From positions 6,192,001 through 6,256,000 of the forward strand of contig NC_083384.1 in assembly GCF_031755915.1 (NCBI RefSeq): DNA of 64,000 nucleotides. The letters run 5' to 3'. Each line of letters opens with the position of its first letter. Positions within the stretch are counted from its first letter, which is position 1. A program made the translations under genes and the position numbers. A model generated the notes under the pieces. The model was not told the origin of the DNA, did not search any database, and saw only the letters and a list, made by a program, of their open reading frames with translations. Origin of the DNA: Ziziphus jujuba (lineage: Eukaryota; Streptophyta; Magnoliopsida; Rosales; Rhamnaceae). Positions 23,198 through 33,244 of this stretch are shown here, in pieces.

Positions 23198-23980
23198 TGT
23201 ACGGACAGCATCAACCATTTGGCCGAATTTGCTGTATTGCTTGCTGGCTTTATTGTATTTTACTGTATTAGCCTTTTCTTATTTTTCCAAGCATGGGCAA
23301 CGTGTGGGACTTCATATTCAGCTTATTTGGCATCCTAAAAAGCATCTAAAAGCTGATTTGGAGCTCAAAGAGGTCAAAGATTGGTCAAAGTCAAATTAGT
23401 CAAAAAAGCTAGTATTATAGTTTCCTAGTTTTATTCTACTTTTTGTTTTAGGAAACTACCATTACTTTTTAGTTTTTATTTATTTATTTTCTGGACAAAT
23501 AAGTTTAGGAAAGTTATTATTTTATTATTTTCATTGTAAATTAATTAATTCCTAATTCAGAATAAAGGAATTAATTAATCAAATTTAGTTTAGGACATAT
23601 TAGAATTCGATCAAGTTTCCTAATTCCTATAGGAGTCCGGTTTTGAATTATTTTTTTTAGGGTTTATTTTGTTTCTTCCAAGCCTATTTAAAGGCTTATT
23701 TTTCAATAATAATACAACTTTGATTTGATTGAGAAAATACTTGTGAGATTAATTATCTCTTTGTTCTTTGAGAACACCTAAAACACCATTAGAGAATTGG
23801 TTGTTTTAGCTTGACTTATCAATAGGTTTTCCATCCCCTATTGTGGCGTCTACATTATACCAAGGTTTCTAACCACAGGTTGGTTAGGGGTTGAGGTCCA
23901 TTCCATTAGAACTTGAACTTAATTAAGATCCGAGCTAATATAATACGAGTTTAGGAGCAGGTCGTCCTAGGTTCGTATCA
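23198..23980 (+). repeat. LTR of the permuted gypsy element
   Basis: It begins TGTACGGACAGC directly after a purine-rich AAAAAGGGCT and ends GGTTCGTATCA directly before the primer-binding site. A TATA-type sequence TATTTAAAGG (23685-23694) lies about 300 bp before the 3' end, with AT-rich enhancer-like DNA upstream and a CTCTTTGTTCTTTGAG region downstream. It is different in sequence from LTR-A. Confidence 0.65.
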
Positions 23981-23982
23981 TT

Positions 23983-23994
23983 TGGTATCAGAGC
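23983..23994 (+). other. Primer-binding site (initiator Met-tRNA type)
   Basis: TGGTATCAGAGC is the standard plant retrotransposon primer-binding site, complementary to the 3' end of initiator methionine tRNA. It sits two bases after the LTR end. This fixes the direction of the element as plus and shows that the LTR just upstream served as a 5' LTR. Confidence 0.85.
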
Positions 23995-24619
23995 TAAATT
24001 TTGTTCAGGTTTGATCTATCTTTATTTGCTTTATTTTTTTTTTGTGTTATTCTGCAATTTTAGCATTAGGTTACGGTTGCATCCATCCTATACACGTTCA
24101 GCATCTTAAAAAAAAACAAAAAAAAAAAAAATTCATTCCTAGTTGAATTAGGATTTCCTAGTTTTATCGTATTTTTGTTTCCTAGTTTGTTGGTTGTCTT
24201 TTATCATTGTTCTTGTTAATTTGGTTTTTGTTGATTTTTCTTTGCTGTTTTAGTCTTAAATATTTGCATTCATATATTCAAAAAAAAAAAAAAAAGAAGT
24301 TTGCGGCAACATTTAAAAAAAAAAAAAAAAAACTGCATGGAAATGATGAAATACCCATGTTTTCCAATGGCTACATATTAAGGTTCTATTGCGGTGAGGA
24401 AAGTGGAGATGACAAAGGAAAAATAACCCTTTTTTGGTATTTGATTAATATGAGGTATCTTGTGGTTGTTAGTTGCACCTCATCAGCTTGTGTGACTGTC
24501 CCACCAAAGTTTATCTTTGTGTAAAGTCTAGTGTATGAAAATTTTGATTTTTTTTTATTTAAGTAATTAAAGGTTTTTTTTTTCACCTTTTACTAATGGT
24601 CATTTTTAGAATAGTAAAT

Positions 24620-24726
24620 ATCATTTTTATGGTTTGGTGTATTGTGGATGTTTTAGGTGCACGTGTGGGTAGTGGAGTTGATCCTACAGAGGATCTTGAT
24701 TGATATACGTGCTTAAGGTGAGTGAC
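24620..24726 (+). repeat. LTR-A copy 7, first segment
   Basis: A short plus-oriented LTR-A piece: GGTTTGGTGTATTGTGGATG, then GAGTTGATCCTACAGAGGAT and the donor-like TTAAGGTGAGTGAC. A minus-strand solo LTR interrupts it exactly within GTGAGTGAC, and it resumes at 27624. Its left side is missing where it meets the gypsy fragment. Confidence 0.82.
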
Positions 24727-27623
24727 TGTCAGGACCCATCCAGAATTCCTTCCCCGGAACCCTAGACAGCCCTGATCCCAGGGAAACCCTACCGAACCCT
24801 CCAATGGAAAATCCGGCAGAGCCTCCCCTAAGGGATTTACTTACCACAAACTACCTGCACTGAAAACACACTTCTAAAAACATCCCCTTATTCCTCCCAC
24901 AAACTACAAATTGATTCCACAAATTGCAGCACTCCAAAAGAAAACAGCGGCAACCCAGTGCATAAATAACAACCACACGTCCAATACAGTATACAGAGCA
25001 TTATACAGATCCATGCGGAATTTATAAAATGACAGATACGGAAACAATATAAGATAGAGAGGAAAAAGGGAAGAAAAACTTCTTGAACCTTCGGCAACGA
25101 ACTGAGACGTTGGGCTCGCCCCGGACAATCAACGTCTCCAACCTGGACCTAGGGGAACGAAATTTAAGAGTGTGAGATGCTAATCATCTCAGTGAGTGAC
25201 CCTATCTACTATACAATATAATACCATAGTAATAAGTAGATAGATAATAATTATTTGGAAATAATAATTTCTCTCAAAACCCTTACAATTCTCTCAGTTG
25301 GAAAAGTTCCCCTTTTAAAACATTTTCACAAAACCCTTGTACGTACTTCTCAAAAACCAAGGAACCAAACGAATTAATAAACAACAAATAAACAAATAAA
25401 TAAATACCCCAAATATAAATATTCTGTAATAAATTATAATAAATAATTTTTTTTTTGAACACCTTTGGGGTTTAAAACATTATTTGCAATTTTACACCGA
25501 CAATTACACCTGACGCACCACACCATATACCGGTGATGCCCTCCGATACCCAGCGTCCCGAGCACCGACTGGCGGGAGGTTAAAGAGAGAAACCTGCAGT
25601 GGTCACTTCGGCGTCCCGACAGTACCGACTGCTAAAAACCATCAACCCGGCCAAGGAGGGGGGCGGCTGTGCACAACAATAACCTTGCCTGCCCACGGTC
25701 CAATGGCAACTCACGGGTGAAGTAATAACCGTGCGCTAAACCAGATAATAACCGCGCACTACCACGTGTCCATACACCATACACCAGAACACCAATACTG
25801 TGTGAGTGCGTCTAAAAATAAACAATAATAACCAACCGTACTGTTTTACAAATTACCGTGGGAAGTATACCAAATTTTCACAAAACACCATCCCACATAT
25901 TTTTATTCAACGACCCGGTACGAAAACATCGATAACAGATAAAACCATACCTTTTCTCGTAATACGAGATTCAACAATTGAAATACCGCGGGCATAATTT
26001 ATAAAATTAAACCAAATATTTTCGTAAAATATTTAACCCAATTATGCCCGGAAATTATTACTTAAAATCATGTACAATTAATACCGAAATTCACTTCGCT
26101 CATGCATAGTAATAAATTAAACCACAATAAAATAATAATCGGGAATTTTTTAATGACCCCAAAATTTCCATTTATTACCAATGGGTAAATATATATAAAA
26201 TAATATTTTTCCCGATTATATTTAAAGTACACCACATAAGCAGAAATTACAAACATCAAATTAATACCACATAAATACAATTAATTATCCAAAAAATATT
26301 TTTAAAGGTGGGTCACTCACCTGGAGCACGCAATTAACCCACGATCCACCACGGGATCGATTTCACGACTCACCGGTGCTCCTAGAACGAAATTCACAGA
26401 CAGTCAAATAAATTAATATTTTATTCGGGTAAATAATATCCGGTACCCAGGGGCTTAAACGCAAACGTTAACCAAAATAGACGAATGATATACCGAATCG
26501 AAGCTCGTGGGACGAGGATCACCAATCCGGTCTCCGTTGACCCCAATTCCACCGGAGGTGGCCGGAATTTGGCCGGAAAGGTTCGGTCGGTGTTCACTTC
26601 TCCATATCTCGCAAACCGCTTCGAATTTTTGGGATTGGAGGCCATTTTTGGATTCAGAGGACCCAAAATAGGGGGATAGGAGGCTCAATTGGGAGTGGGC
26701 TGGCCGGAAAACACAAGAAAAGAGGAGAGAGAAACTTGGCCGGTCGGCGGCTTCTCCGGCCCGATCGGCGCGCGTCCGGCGGTGGCTGGCCGTGAAACTT
26801 GGCGGCCAAGCTCGCGAGGTGGCGGGCTTCCTTGGTGGCTGGCGCGTGAGGGCTATGGGTGGCCGGAATTTGAAACACAGGAGAGAGAGGGACGGTCGGG
26901 AGAGAAGAAAGAAAAGCTGCGTGTGTGTGTGTGTATTTCGGGGAAGAAGAAGGAAAAAAGAAAAAAAAGAAAAAGAAAAAGAAAAAGAAAGGATTGGTGT
27001 TTTCCCACGTGGGGAAAAGAAAAGAAAAAGAAAAAGAAAAAGAAAAAGAAAAAGGAAAAGAAAAAGAAATAATTAAATAATATTAATAATAATATTATTA
27101 TTCAAAAATAATAAAATAATTTGATTTTTTTCACATGGTTGACATGTGGCATTTCACCATGGTGACACATGGCCACCTTCATTGAGTCACACGTGGCACC
27201 TCGTTATGCGTGTAAAAATTATATTAAAATAATACAGTATTTGAAAAACTTTACAGGTCCATAACTTTCAAACCACATGTCCAAATCGGACGTGCCGCTA
27301 GTCTACGGACTCGTATCGACGAGCACTTCACAATCATGCATGAGTCAACGCTCAACCTTGCATGAATAAAAAGTCAACTCTGGCACCCCTTGGACAGTTT
27401 GGACCTCAACTTGTTTTGCTCAAAACTTTCAAACCGTAGCTCCGTTTTCAACGTGCTATCAGTCTACGAACTCGTGCCAACGTGTACTTCGTAACGGTAC
27501 CTCAGTCAACCTAGAATTCCAACCGATCAAAAAGTCAACTTTTGACCCCTTCGGTCAAAGGTCAACAGTCAACCTCGGTTAACGTGCAAAAATTTCCGAC
27601 ATGGTTCGGGACGGGGTGTTACA
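24727..27623 (-). mobile_element. LTR-A copy 8: complete nested solo LTR
   Basis: A complete 2,897-bp solo LTR from TGTCAGGACCCATCC to GGGACGGGGTGTTACA on the minus strand. It has a perfect 5-bp duplication GTGAC (24722-24726 and 27624-27628). It inserted into LTR-A copy 7 at the conserved donor region. Its promoter half carries a GAAAAAG purine run (26946-27069) and the CCCACGTGGGG motif (27005-27015), which marks it as the subfamily also seen at 43973. The Lys/Arg-rich open frames over the purine run are low-complexity artefacts. Confidence 0.93.
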
Positions 27624-28774
27624 GTGACCCACCTTGAAAACTATTTTGGGGTGATTAATTATATTTATTTGGTGCTTAATTGATATCTAGAATTATGCTT
27701 ATGTGGTGGAAATTTAAATATAATTGTGGAAAAATATTATTTTATAAGTACGTATATGTTTATTGCTGCTAAATGCAAATTTGGTTTATTAATGGATTTT
27801 TGATCATTATTGTGATTTAATTGTATTTATTACACATGAGCAAGGTATTTTCATTAATTAATTGTGTCTGAATTTGTTTTATATTATATTTTGGGCATAA
27901 TTGGTTTAAATATTTTAAGAAAAATATTTGTTTAAATTGGTGGTTTCAAATTTGATAATTATGCCCGTGGAATATTATTTGATGGACTTTGTGCTACAAG
28001 AAAAATTATTGGTATATTGTTATCGATGGTTTTGTACTGGAAATGTTAAAGGAAAATGTGGTATGGTGAATTTGAAAAATGGTATAATTCTCACGGTGAT
28101 TTTTGCAAAATCAGTACGGTAATAAAAATTTAATAATTGGTTTTAGACGTACTCATATAGTATTGGTGTTCTGGCTGTGTATGTGGATTAGCGCGCAAGT
28201 TATTATGTCTCCCATGAGTTGCCATTAGACAGAGGACAGGCAAGTCTTATATATTTCGCATCAGCCACCCCCCTCCGTGGCCGGGATGACGGTTTCAGCA
28301 GCGGCGCTGTCGGAACGCTGAAGCGCCGTATGCAAGTTTTTCTCTTTAACCTCCCCGCCAGTCGGTGTTCGAGACGCTGGGTATCGGAGGGCATCACTGG
28401 TATATGGTGTGGTGCATCAAGTATAAATTTTCAGATAGAAATTTCAAACCCTCAAGTATTCTAAAATTCTTTATTGGGTTTTATTACATTTTATTTATAT
28501 TTGGATTATTTAATTATTATTTATTAAATTAATTGATTCCTTGGTTTTTGGGAAATACAAATAACGGGTTTTGCGAAAATGTTTTAAAAGGGAAACATTT
28601 CCAACGGAGTGAATAGTGAGGGTTTTGAGAGAAATTATTACTTTCAAATATTTATTATTTATTTATTTATTTAATTGTATGGTATTGATTAATTAAATTC
28701 CTTTTATTGTTATATTATTAATATTAAAAGTGTATAATAGCTAGGGTCACTCACTCAGATGATTAGCATCTCAT
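27624..28774 (+). repeat. LTR-A copy 7, second segment
   Basis: Continues copy 7 from GTGACCCACC through the AT-rich intron-like DNA, the CCATTAGACAGAGGACAGG block (28222-28240), CCCCCCTCCGTGGCCGGGATGA (28267-28288) and GATGATTAGCATCTCAT (28758-28774). A second retroelement breaks it at 28775, and it resumes at 31920. Confidence 0.85.
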
Positions 28775-29059
28775 TATCAGAGCCGGACCCGGATCGGTGT
28801 GCCAGCAAGGACGCTAGGCCCTAAGGAGGGTGGATTGTAACATCCCACATCGGTTGGAAAGGAGAACGAAACACGCCATATATGTGGGTGTGGATACCTT
28901 TCCCTTGCGAGGCCTTTTCCTGTGACCCACCGTTGGTCTGGGGTTGGGAAGAACAAAACCGTGCGAGCCGGGCCCAAAGCGGACAATATCGCATGCGGGT
29001 GGTCTGGTTCCAGTGACGTGCTGAATTTCAAGGACGAAATTCTTATAAGGGGGGCAGGT
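28775..29059 (+). mobile_element. Mini-internal region: degenerate PBS, TRIM-like sequence and gypsy polypurine tract
   Basis: Only 285 bp lie between a primer-binding-site remnant (TATCAGAGCC, 28775-28784) and the LTR at 29060. The left part (GGTGTGCCAGCAAGGACGCT, 28797-28816, then TGTAACATCCCACATCGG at 28836) looks like the widespread plant TRIM-type repeat containing CCCACATCGGTTGG. The right part (TTCAAGGACGAAATTC followed by AAGGGGGGCAGGT, about 29028-29059) is the standard 3' end of a gypsy internal domain with its polypurine tract. The piece is therefore chimeric and non-coding. It provides the only internal sequence associated with LTR-A in this window and orients the family. Confidence 0.7.
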
Positions 29060-30237
29060 TGTAACATCCCGTCCAAAATCACATCGGAATTCGTGCACGT
29101 TGACCGAGGTTGACCGTTGACCAAGTGGGTCAAAAGTTGAATTTTTGTTCCAGTTGAAATTTCTAGTTGACCATGGTACCATGGCGAAGTGCTGATGCCC
29201 CGAGTTCGTAGACTAGTAGCACGTCGAAAACGGAGCTACGGTTTGAAAGTTATGGGCAAAACAAGTAGAGGTGCAAACAGTCCAAAAGGTGCCAGGAGTT
29301 GACTCTTTCTTGTTGTGTAATTTTGTTTTGACTCTTATATGGTTGTAAAGTACTCGTCGATATGAGTTCATAGACTAGCGGCACGCTTAAATCGGACATC
29401 TGGTTAAAAAGTTATGGACGTTTGAAGTTTGCCGGATACCGTAATATTTTATTATATCTGGCTTAAGTGCACAGTAATGCCACGTGTCGCCACCTGATTG
29501 GTCCACGTGGATGAACAGTGTCACCCACGGTGGCTTTTATTTGGCAAAAACGCCGGGGAGGAGAGAGAAAGAGAGAGAGGAGAGAGAGAAAGCCGACCGG
29601 CGGCCAGAATCGTCCAATTTTCCGGCCGACTCTTGCTACACGCGCTGGCCAGATGGGAGCGCCTTCCCATTTCCGGCCAAACCCTGAAATTTCACGACCG
29701 ACGGTCGCCGGACGCGCCCAGATCGAGGCGGCGGCCACCGCCGTTTAACCCTTTTCCGGCCATTTTCAGGCCACACGTGCCAACCACCCCTCACCACCTC
29801 CTCATTTCCGGCCATCCCACCAAATTTCACGGCCACCAGACCTCCGACGCGCCGGGATCGTAGCGTTTTCCGGCGAGGCACCGAAAATCTTCAAATCCCG
29901 ATCTCTTTGTCGTCCAACCTCCGTTTGCCTCACCGCCGGTCCCATTGGAATCCTCTCCCCTTGATCTACAAAACCACCAAAAATCTCAGCCAACGGCCAC
30001 CGCACGCGCCACCGCGGGCGACGGTTGCTGATGACCGCAGCGGCTCGCCGGAAGTCACTGTTCCGGCGAGTACCCAGTTGCACCGCCGGTCTCTGTCCAT
30101 TGATTCCGGCCTCCTGAATCCGGAGAATTGAGGAGTCGAATCCTGAAAGCTTTCCGGCGAGATTCTGGCCACCTCGGGTCCGATCTCCGGAAAGTAAGAC
30201 CGAATCTGTGATCCTTATCACTCAAGCTTCGATTCTG

Positions 30238-30244
30238 TATATAA
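30238..30244 (+). promoter_or_regulatory. TATA box in LTR-A copy 9
   Basis: TATATAA within CGATTCTGTATATAACTCG, at the 3' edge of the GC-rich half of the LTR. The same place in the copy at 61824-64000 reads TATATAA (62642-62648), and other copies have TATATTAT or TATATACC. Position and conservation suggest that it directs transcription of the retroelement, with the GC-rich part as the upstream promoter. Confidence 0.6.
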
Positions 30245-30410
30245 CTCGTAACTTTTAGTTGTCGTTTGTGTTCGCTCCCCGGGTACCCATTTGGGAGTTA
30301 TCCGATTAAAATATTAATATATTTGGTTGGTGCACTGTGGCTGTTTTAAGTGCGCGTGCGAGTAGTGGAGTTGATCCTGCAGAGGATCTTAGCTGATATA
30401 CGCGTTTAAG

Positions 30411-31500
30411 GTGAGTGACCCACCTTTAAAAATATTTTGGGGTAATTAATTATATTTAATTGGTGTTTATTTGATATTTGAATTATGCTCATGTGGTGCA
30501 ATTTAATTATTATTTTATTGTGATTTAATTTTAATTATTATGCATGAGCAAGGTATTTTCAGTAATAAATTGTATGTGGTTTTAAAATTATTTTTGGGCA
30601 TAATTGGTTTAAATATTTTATGAAAATATTTTATTAAAGTGGTGGTTTAATTTTTATAATTATGCCCATGGTATTTTATTTGTTGAACCTCGTGTTACGA
30701 GAAAAATTATGGTTGTATTGGTTATCGATGTTTTCGTATCGGTTTGTTAAATGAAAATATGTGGGATGGTAAGTGTGAAAATTTGGTATATTTCCCACGG
30801 TAATTTTGGAAAAACGGTACGGTTGATTTAATAATTATTTTAGACACATTCATACAGTATTGGTGTTCTGGTGTATGTATATGTGGTTTAGCGCGCAAGT
30901 ATTATCTCTCCCGTGAGTTGCCATTGGACCGTGGGCAGGCAAGTTTGATTTTGGCCACAGCCGCCCCCCTCCTTGGCCGAGATGACGGTTTCAGCAGCGG
31001 TACAATCGGGACGCCGAAGTGTCGTTTGCAAGTTTCTCTCTTTAATCTCCCCGCCAGTCGGTGCTCAGGACGCTGGGTATCGGAGGGCATCACCGGTATA
31101 TGGTGTGGTGCGTCAAGTGTAAGTTTTCAAAGAAAATTTCAAACCCCAAAGGTGTTCGAAAATTATTTATTATAATTTATTACATTTTATTTACATTTTA
31201 TTTATATTTGGAGTATTTATTTATTTGTTGTTTATTAAATTGTTTGATCCCTTGATTTTTGGGAAATACGAATATCGGATTTTGTGAAAATGTTTTAAAA
31301 AGGGAACATTTCCAACGGAGTGATTAGTGAGAGTTTTAAGAGAAATTATTATTTTCAACTGCTATTATTTATTTACCTATTTAATTGTTGGTATTAATTA
31401 AATTCCCTTATTTGTTATTATTATTATTAAAAGTGTTCTGTAGCTAGGGTCGTTCACTGAGATGATTAGCATCTCACGTTTTTAAATTCCGTTCCCTTAG
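30411..31500 (+). other. Intron-like segment conserved in LTR-A
   Basis: A strong 5' splice consensus, TTTAAG|GTGAGTGACC, is followed 1,090 nt later by TTCCCTTAG|GTGC. The interior is AT-rich, as plant introns are. Matching pairs occur at 45259-46423 (CAG|GTGAGT to CCCCTAG|GT) and 62816-63967, and in reverse in the minus copies. It lies downstream of the TATA box, so the leader RNA of the element could be spliced. Splicing is inferred from the sequence alone. Confidence 0.5.
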
Positions 31501-31919
31501 GTGCAAGGGGTGGTAGACGTTCTTCCGGAGCGAACCAATTCTCCGCCGCTATCGTAGTTCGAGAAGTACCTTTGTACTCCTTCATTTCAGTTGTATTATT
31601 TCTTTCATCTTTGTTGTATTTTCTATTGAATAGCACTTCATGAAGCTCTGTATACTATTATGGACACTTATGTTTTAATTATGCACTGGGTTGCTGTTAT
31701 TGTTGTGAAGTGCTGTAACTTTGTGGAATCAATTTGTAGTATTGTGGGAGGAATAAGGGAATGAATTTAGAAGTGTGTTTTCAGTGCAGGTAATTTTTTG
31801 GTAAGTCCTACCCTTAAGGGAGATGCTGCCGGATTTTCCGTTGGAAGGTTCGGTGGCATTTCCCTGGGATCAGAGCTTGTCTAGGGTTCCGGGGAAGGAA
31901 TTCTGGACGGGTCCTGACA

Positions 31920-32364
31920 TCATATTTTTAAATTCCGTTCCCTTAGGTGCAATGGGTGGTAGACGTTCTTCCGGAGTGAACCTAATCCCCGTCGCTGTCT
32001 CAGTTCGAGAAGTTACCTTTGTCTTCATTTATTTCAATTGTAATATTTCTTTCATCCTTGTTGTATTCTATGCTTAATAGTACTTCATGAAGCTCTGTAT
32101 ACTATCTCGGACATTTATGTATTAATTATGCACTGAATTACTGTTATTCATTTGGAGTGCTGTAAATTTGTGGAATCAACTTGTAGTAATGTGGGAGAAA
32201 TAAGGGGATGAATATAGAAGTGTGTTTTCAGTGCAAGAAATTTGTGGTAAGTCCAACCCTTAGGGGAGGTTCTGCCAGATTTTCTATTGGAGGGTCCGGT
32301 AGGATTTCCCTGGGATCAGGGCTTGTCTAGGATTCCGGTGAAGAATTTTGGACGGGTCTTGACA
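31920..32364 (+). repeat. LTR-A copy 7, third segment
   Basis: Resumes copy 7 at TCATATTTTTAAATTCCGTT and runs to GGACGGGTCTTGACA at 32364. It is a direct repeat of the final 430 bp of copy 9 next to it. The two share TTCCCTTAGGTGCAA, GGGTGGTAGACGTTCTTCCG and the CTCTGTATACTAT block. The shared variant with GGTAGACGTTCTTCC in place of GGAGACGTTGATCGTCC shows that these two copies belong to one sub-branch. Confidence 0.85.
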
Positions 32365-32507
32365 GACAATGCTTGTACGTACAGACCTATAGACCTAATT
32401 CACAAGCATTTGTTTGATAGCATCTAAATCTGGATTATACTAGTTCAACCAAAAAGCAAAATAGATAAGTCAAAAAACTTAAATGATGCAAATTGCAAAA
32501 GACACAC

Positions 32508-32597
32508 CATATATAGGACCTCTCCAGACAACAAAGAAGTCCTAATATCGACATACGCTTAATTCCGTATCTCTCAATTGGAAACCCATTTTCTTAT
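32508..32597 (-). pseudogene. Orphan exon, first copy (broken)
   Basis: The minus strand has acceptor CTCTTGCAG (32606-32598) followed by ATAAGAAAATGGGTTTCC. The frame used by the second copy meets TGA after IRKWVSN, and an internal stretch of about 18 bases is absent. The donor GGTGTG remains. It is a degenerate duplicate of 32824-32932. Confidence 0.55.
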
Positions 32598-32823
32598 CTG
32601 CAAGAGAAAGACAAGACGGAGGATCAAACTCCATAAAAATATTATATTATTGGAGACAAGAGCATAGGATTTAGATGGTTTGATGATAAAAAATGCTTAT
32701 ATGTACAGACATATAAAGCTAATTCACAAGCATTGTTTGATAGCATCTAAATCTGGATTATAATATTTCAAACAAAAAAGGAAGCAGATAAGTCAAAAAA
32801 CTCAAATGATGCAAAAGATTTAC

Positions 32824-32932
32824 CATATATAGGACCTTCTTCAGACAACAGTGGTGCATCATTATCCATGAGAAGTCCTAATATCGACATGCACTCAACT
32901 CTGTAGCTTTCAATTGGAACCCATTTTCTTAC
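32824..32932 (-). pseudogene. Orphan exon, second copy (open frame, family unknown)
   Basis: A 109-nt open exon-like segment between acceptor CTCTTGTAG and donor TATG|GTAAAT. It encodes VRKWVPIESYRVECMSIL followed by GLLMDNDAPLLSEEGPIYG. The composition is protein-like and the splice sites are good, but I do not recognise the family and no neighbouring exon was found. It may be a gene fragment carried in by duplication or a transposon. It is called pseudogene because it is isolated. Confidence 0.5.
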
Positions 32933-33244
32933 CTACAAGAGAAGAATATTAGAATGTAGAACACATAATTATATTCAAAAGTAGCATAGCATTTTATGTA
33001 TAATATAGTGCAGAATGATACACATGGACTCGAGCTAGATGGACAAATATCCGAAGTAATATATGAGTTAACGGAAAACTGAATAACCAAAAAAATAATA
33101 ATAATAACCCAATGGATACATGTTTCTCTTATTTGCAATGAAAATACAATCAGAAATGATAGAGAATACAAAACATCTATCTTCCTGTGGTCTGGGGAGG
33201 AGGACGAGAGTGGAGAAGACGACCATGGCTTATATACTAGCCAT

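Larger units (their letters stand above)
22755..24619 (+). mobile_element. Gypsy retrotransposon fragment in permuted order
   Basis: This insert between two LTR-A copies reads: 3' end of an internal coding region (22785-23147), a polypurine-like AAAAAGGGCT, a 783-bp LTR (23198-23980), a primer-binding site (23983-23994) and an untranslated leader with poly-A runs up to about 24530. An internal region therefore lies on both sides of one LTR. This is expected from a tandem dimer cut at both ends, or from a one-LTR circle opened inside its internal domain. The family is distinct from LTR-A. Boundaries with the neighbouring LTR-A copies (near 22755 and 24620) are approximate. Confidence 0.7.
29060..31919 (+). 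mobile_element. LTR-A copy 9: complete 3' LTR
   Basis: A full 2,860-bp LTR in plus orientation, from TGTAACATCCCGTCC to GGACGGGTCCTGACA. It directly follows a polypurine tract (AAGGGGGGCAGGT), which proves that the TGTAAC side is the 5' end of the LTR. Order: GTTGACC-rich start, CATAGACTAGCGGCACGC (29373), CCACGTGG motif, GC-rich promoter DNA (29550-30180), TATA box (30238-30244), TTAATATATTTGG, donor-like site (30411), AT-rich 1.1 kb, acceptor-like site (31500) and terminal block. The 5' LTR of the element is missing. TCAT (28771-28774 and 31920-31923) is what remains of the target duplication. Confidence 0.92.
32365..33244. repeat. Tandem duplication carrying an orphan exon
   Basis: Two copies of a roughly 250-bp segment lie at about 32373-32618 and 32690-32941. 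They share CTAATTCACAAGCAT, TAGCATCTAAATCTGGATTA, AGATAAGTCAAAAAACT and the exon-like part described next. Copy 1 lacks about 18 bases that copy 2 has in the exon. The rest of the interval to 33244 is AT-rich with no further recognised feature and borders the P450 pseudogene. Confidence 0.7.

Noticed and set aside
26689..27076. Lys/Arg-rich frames in LTR-A copy 8
   Set aside because: They come from a GAAAAAG low-complexity run and run in two frames at once.
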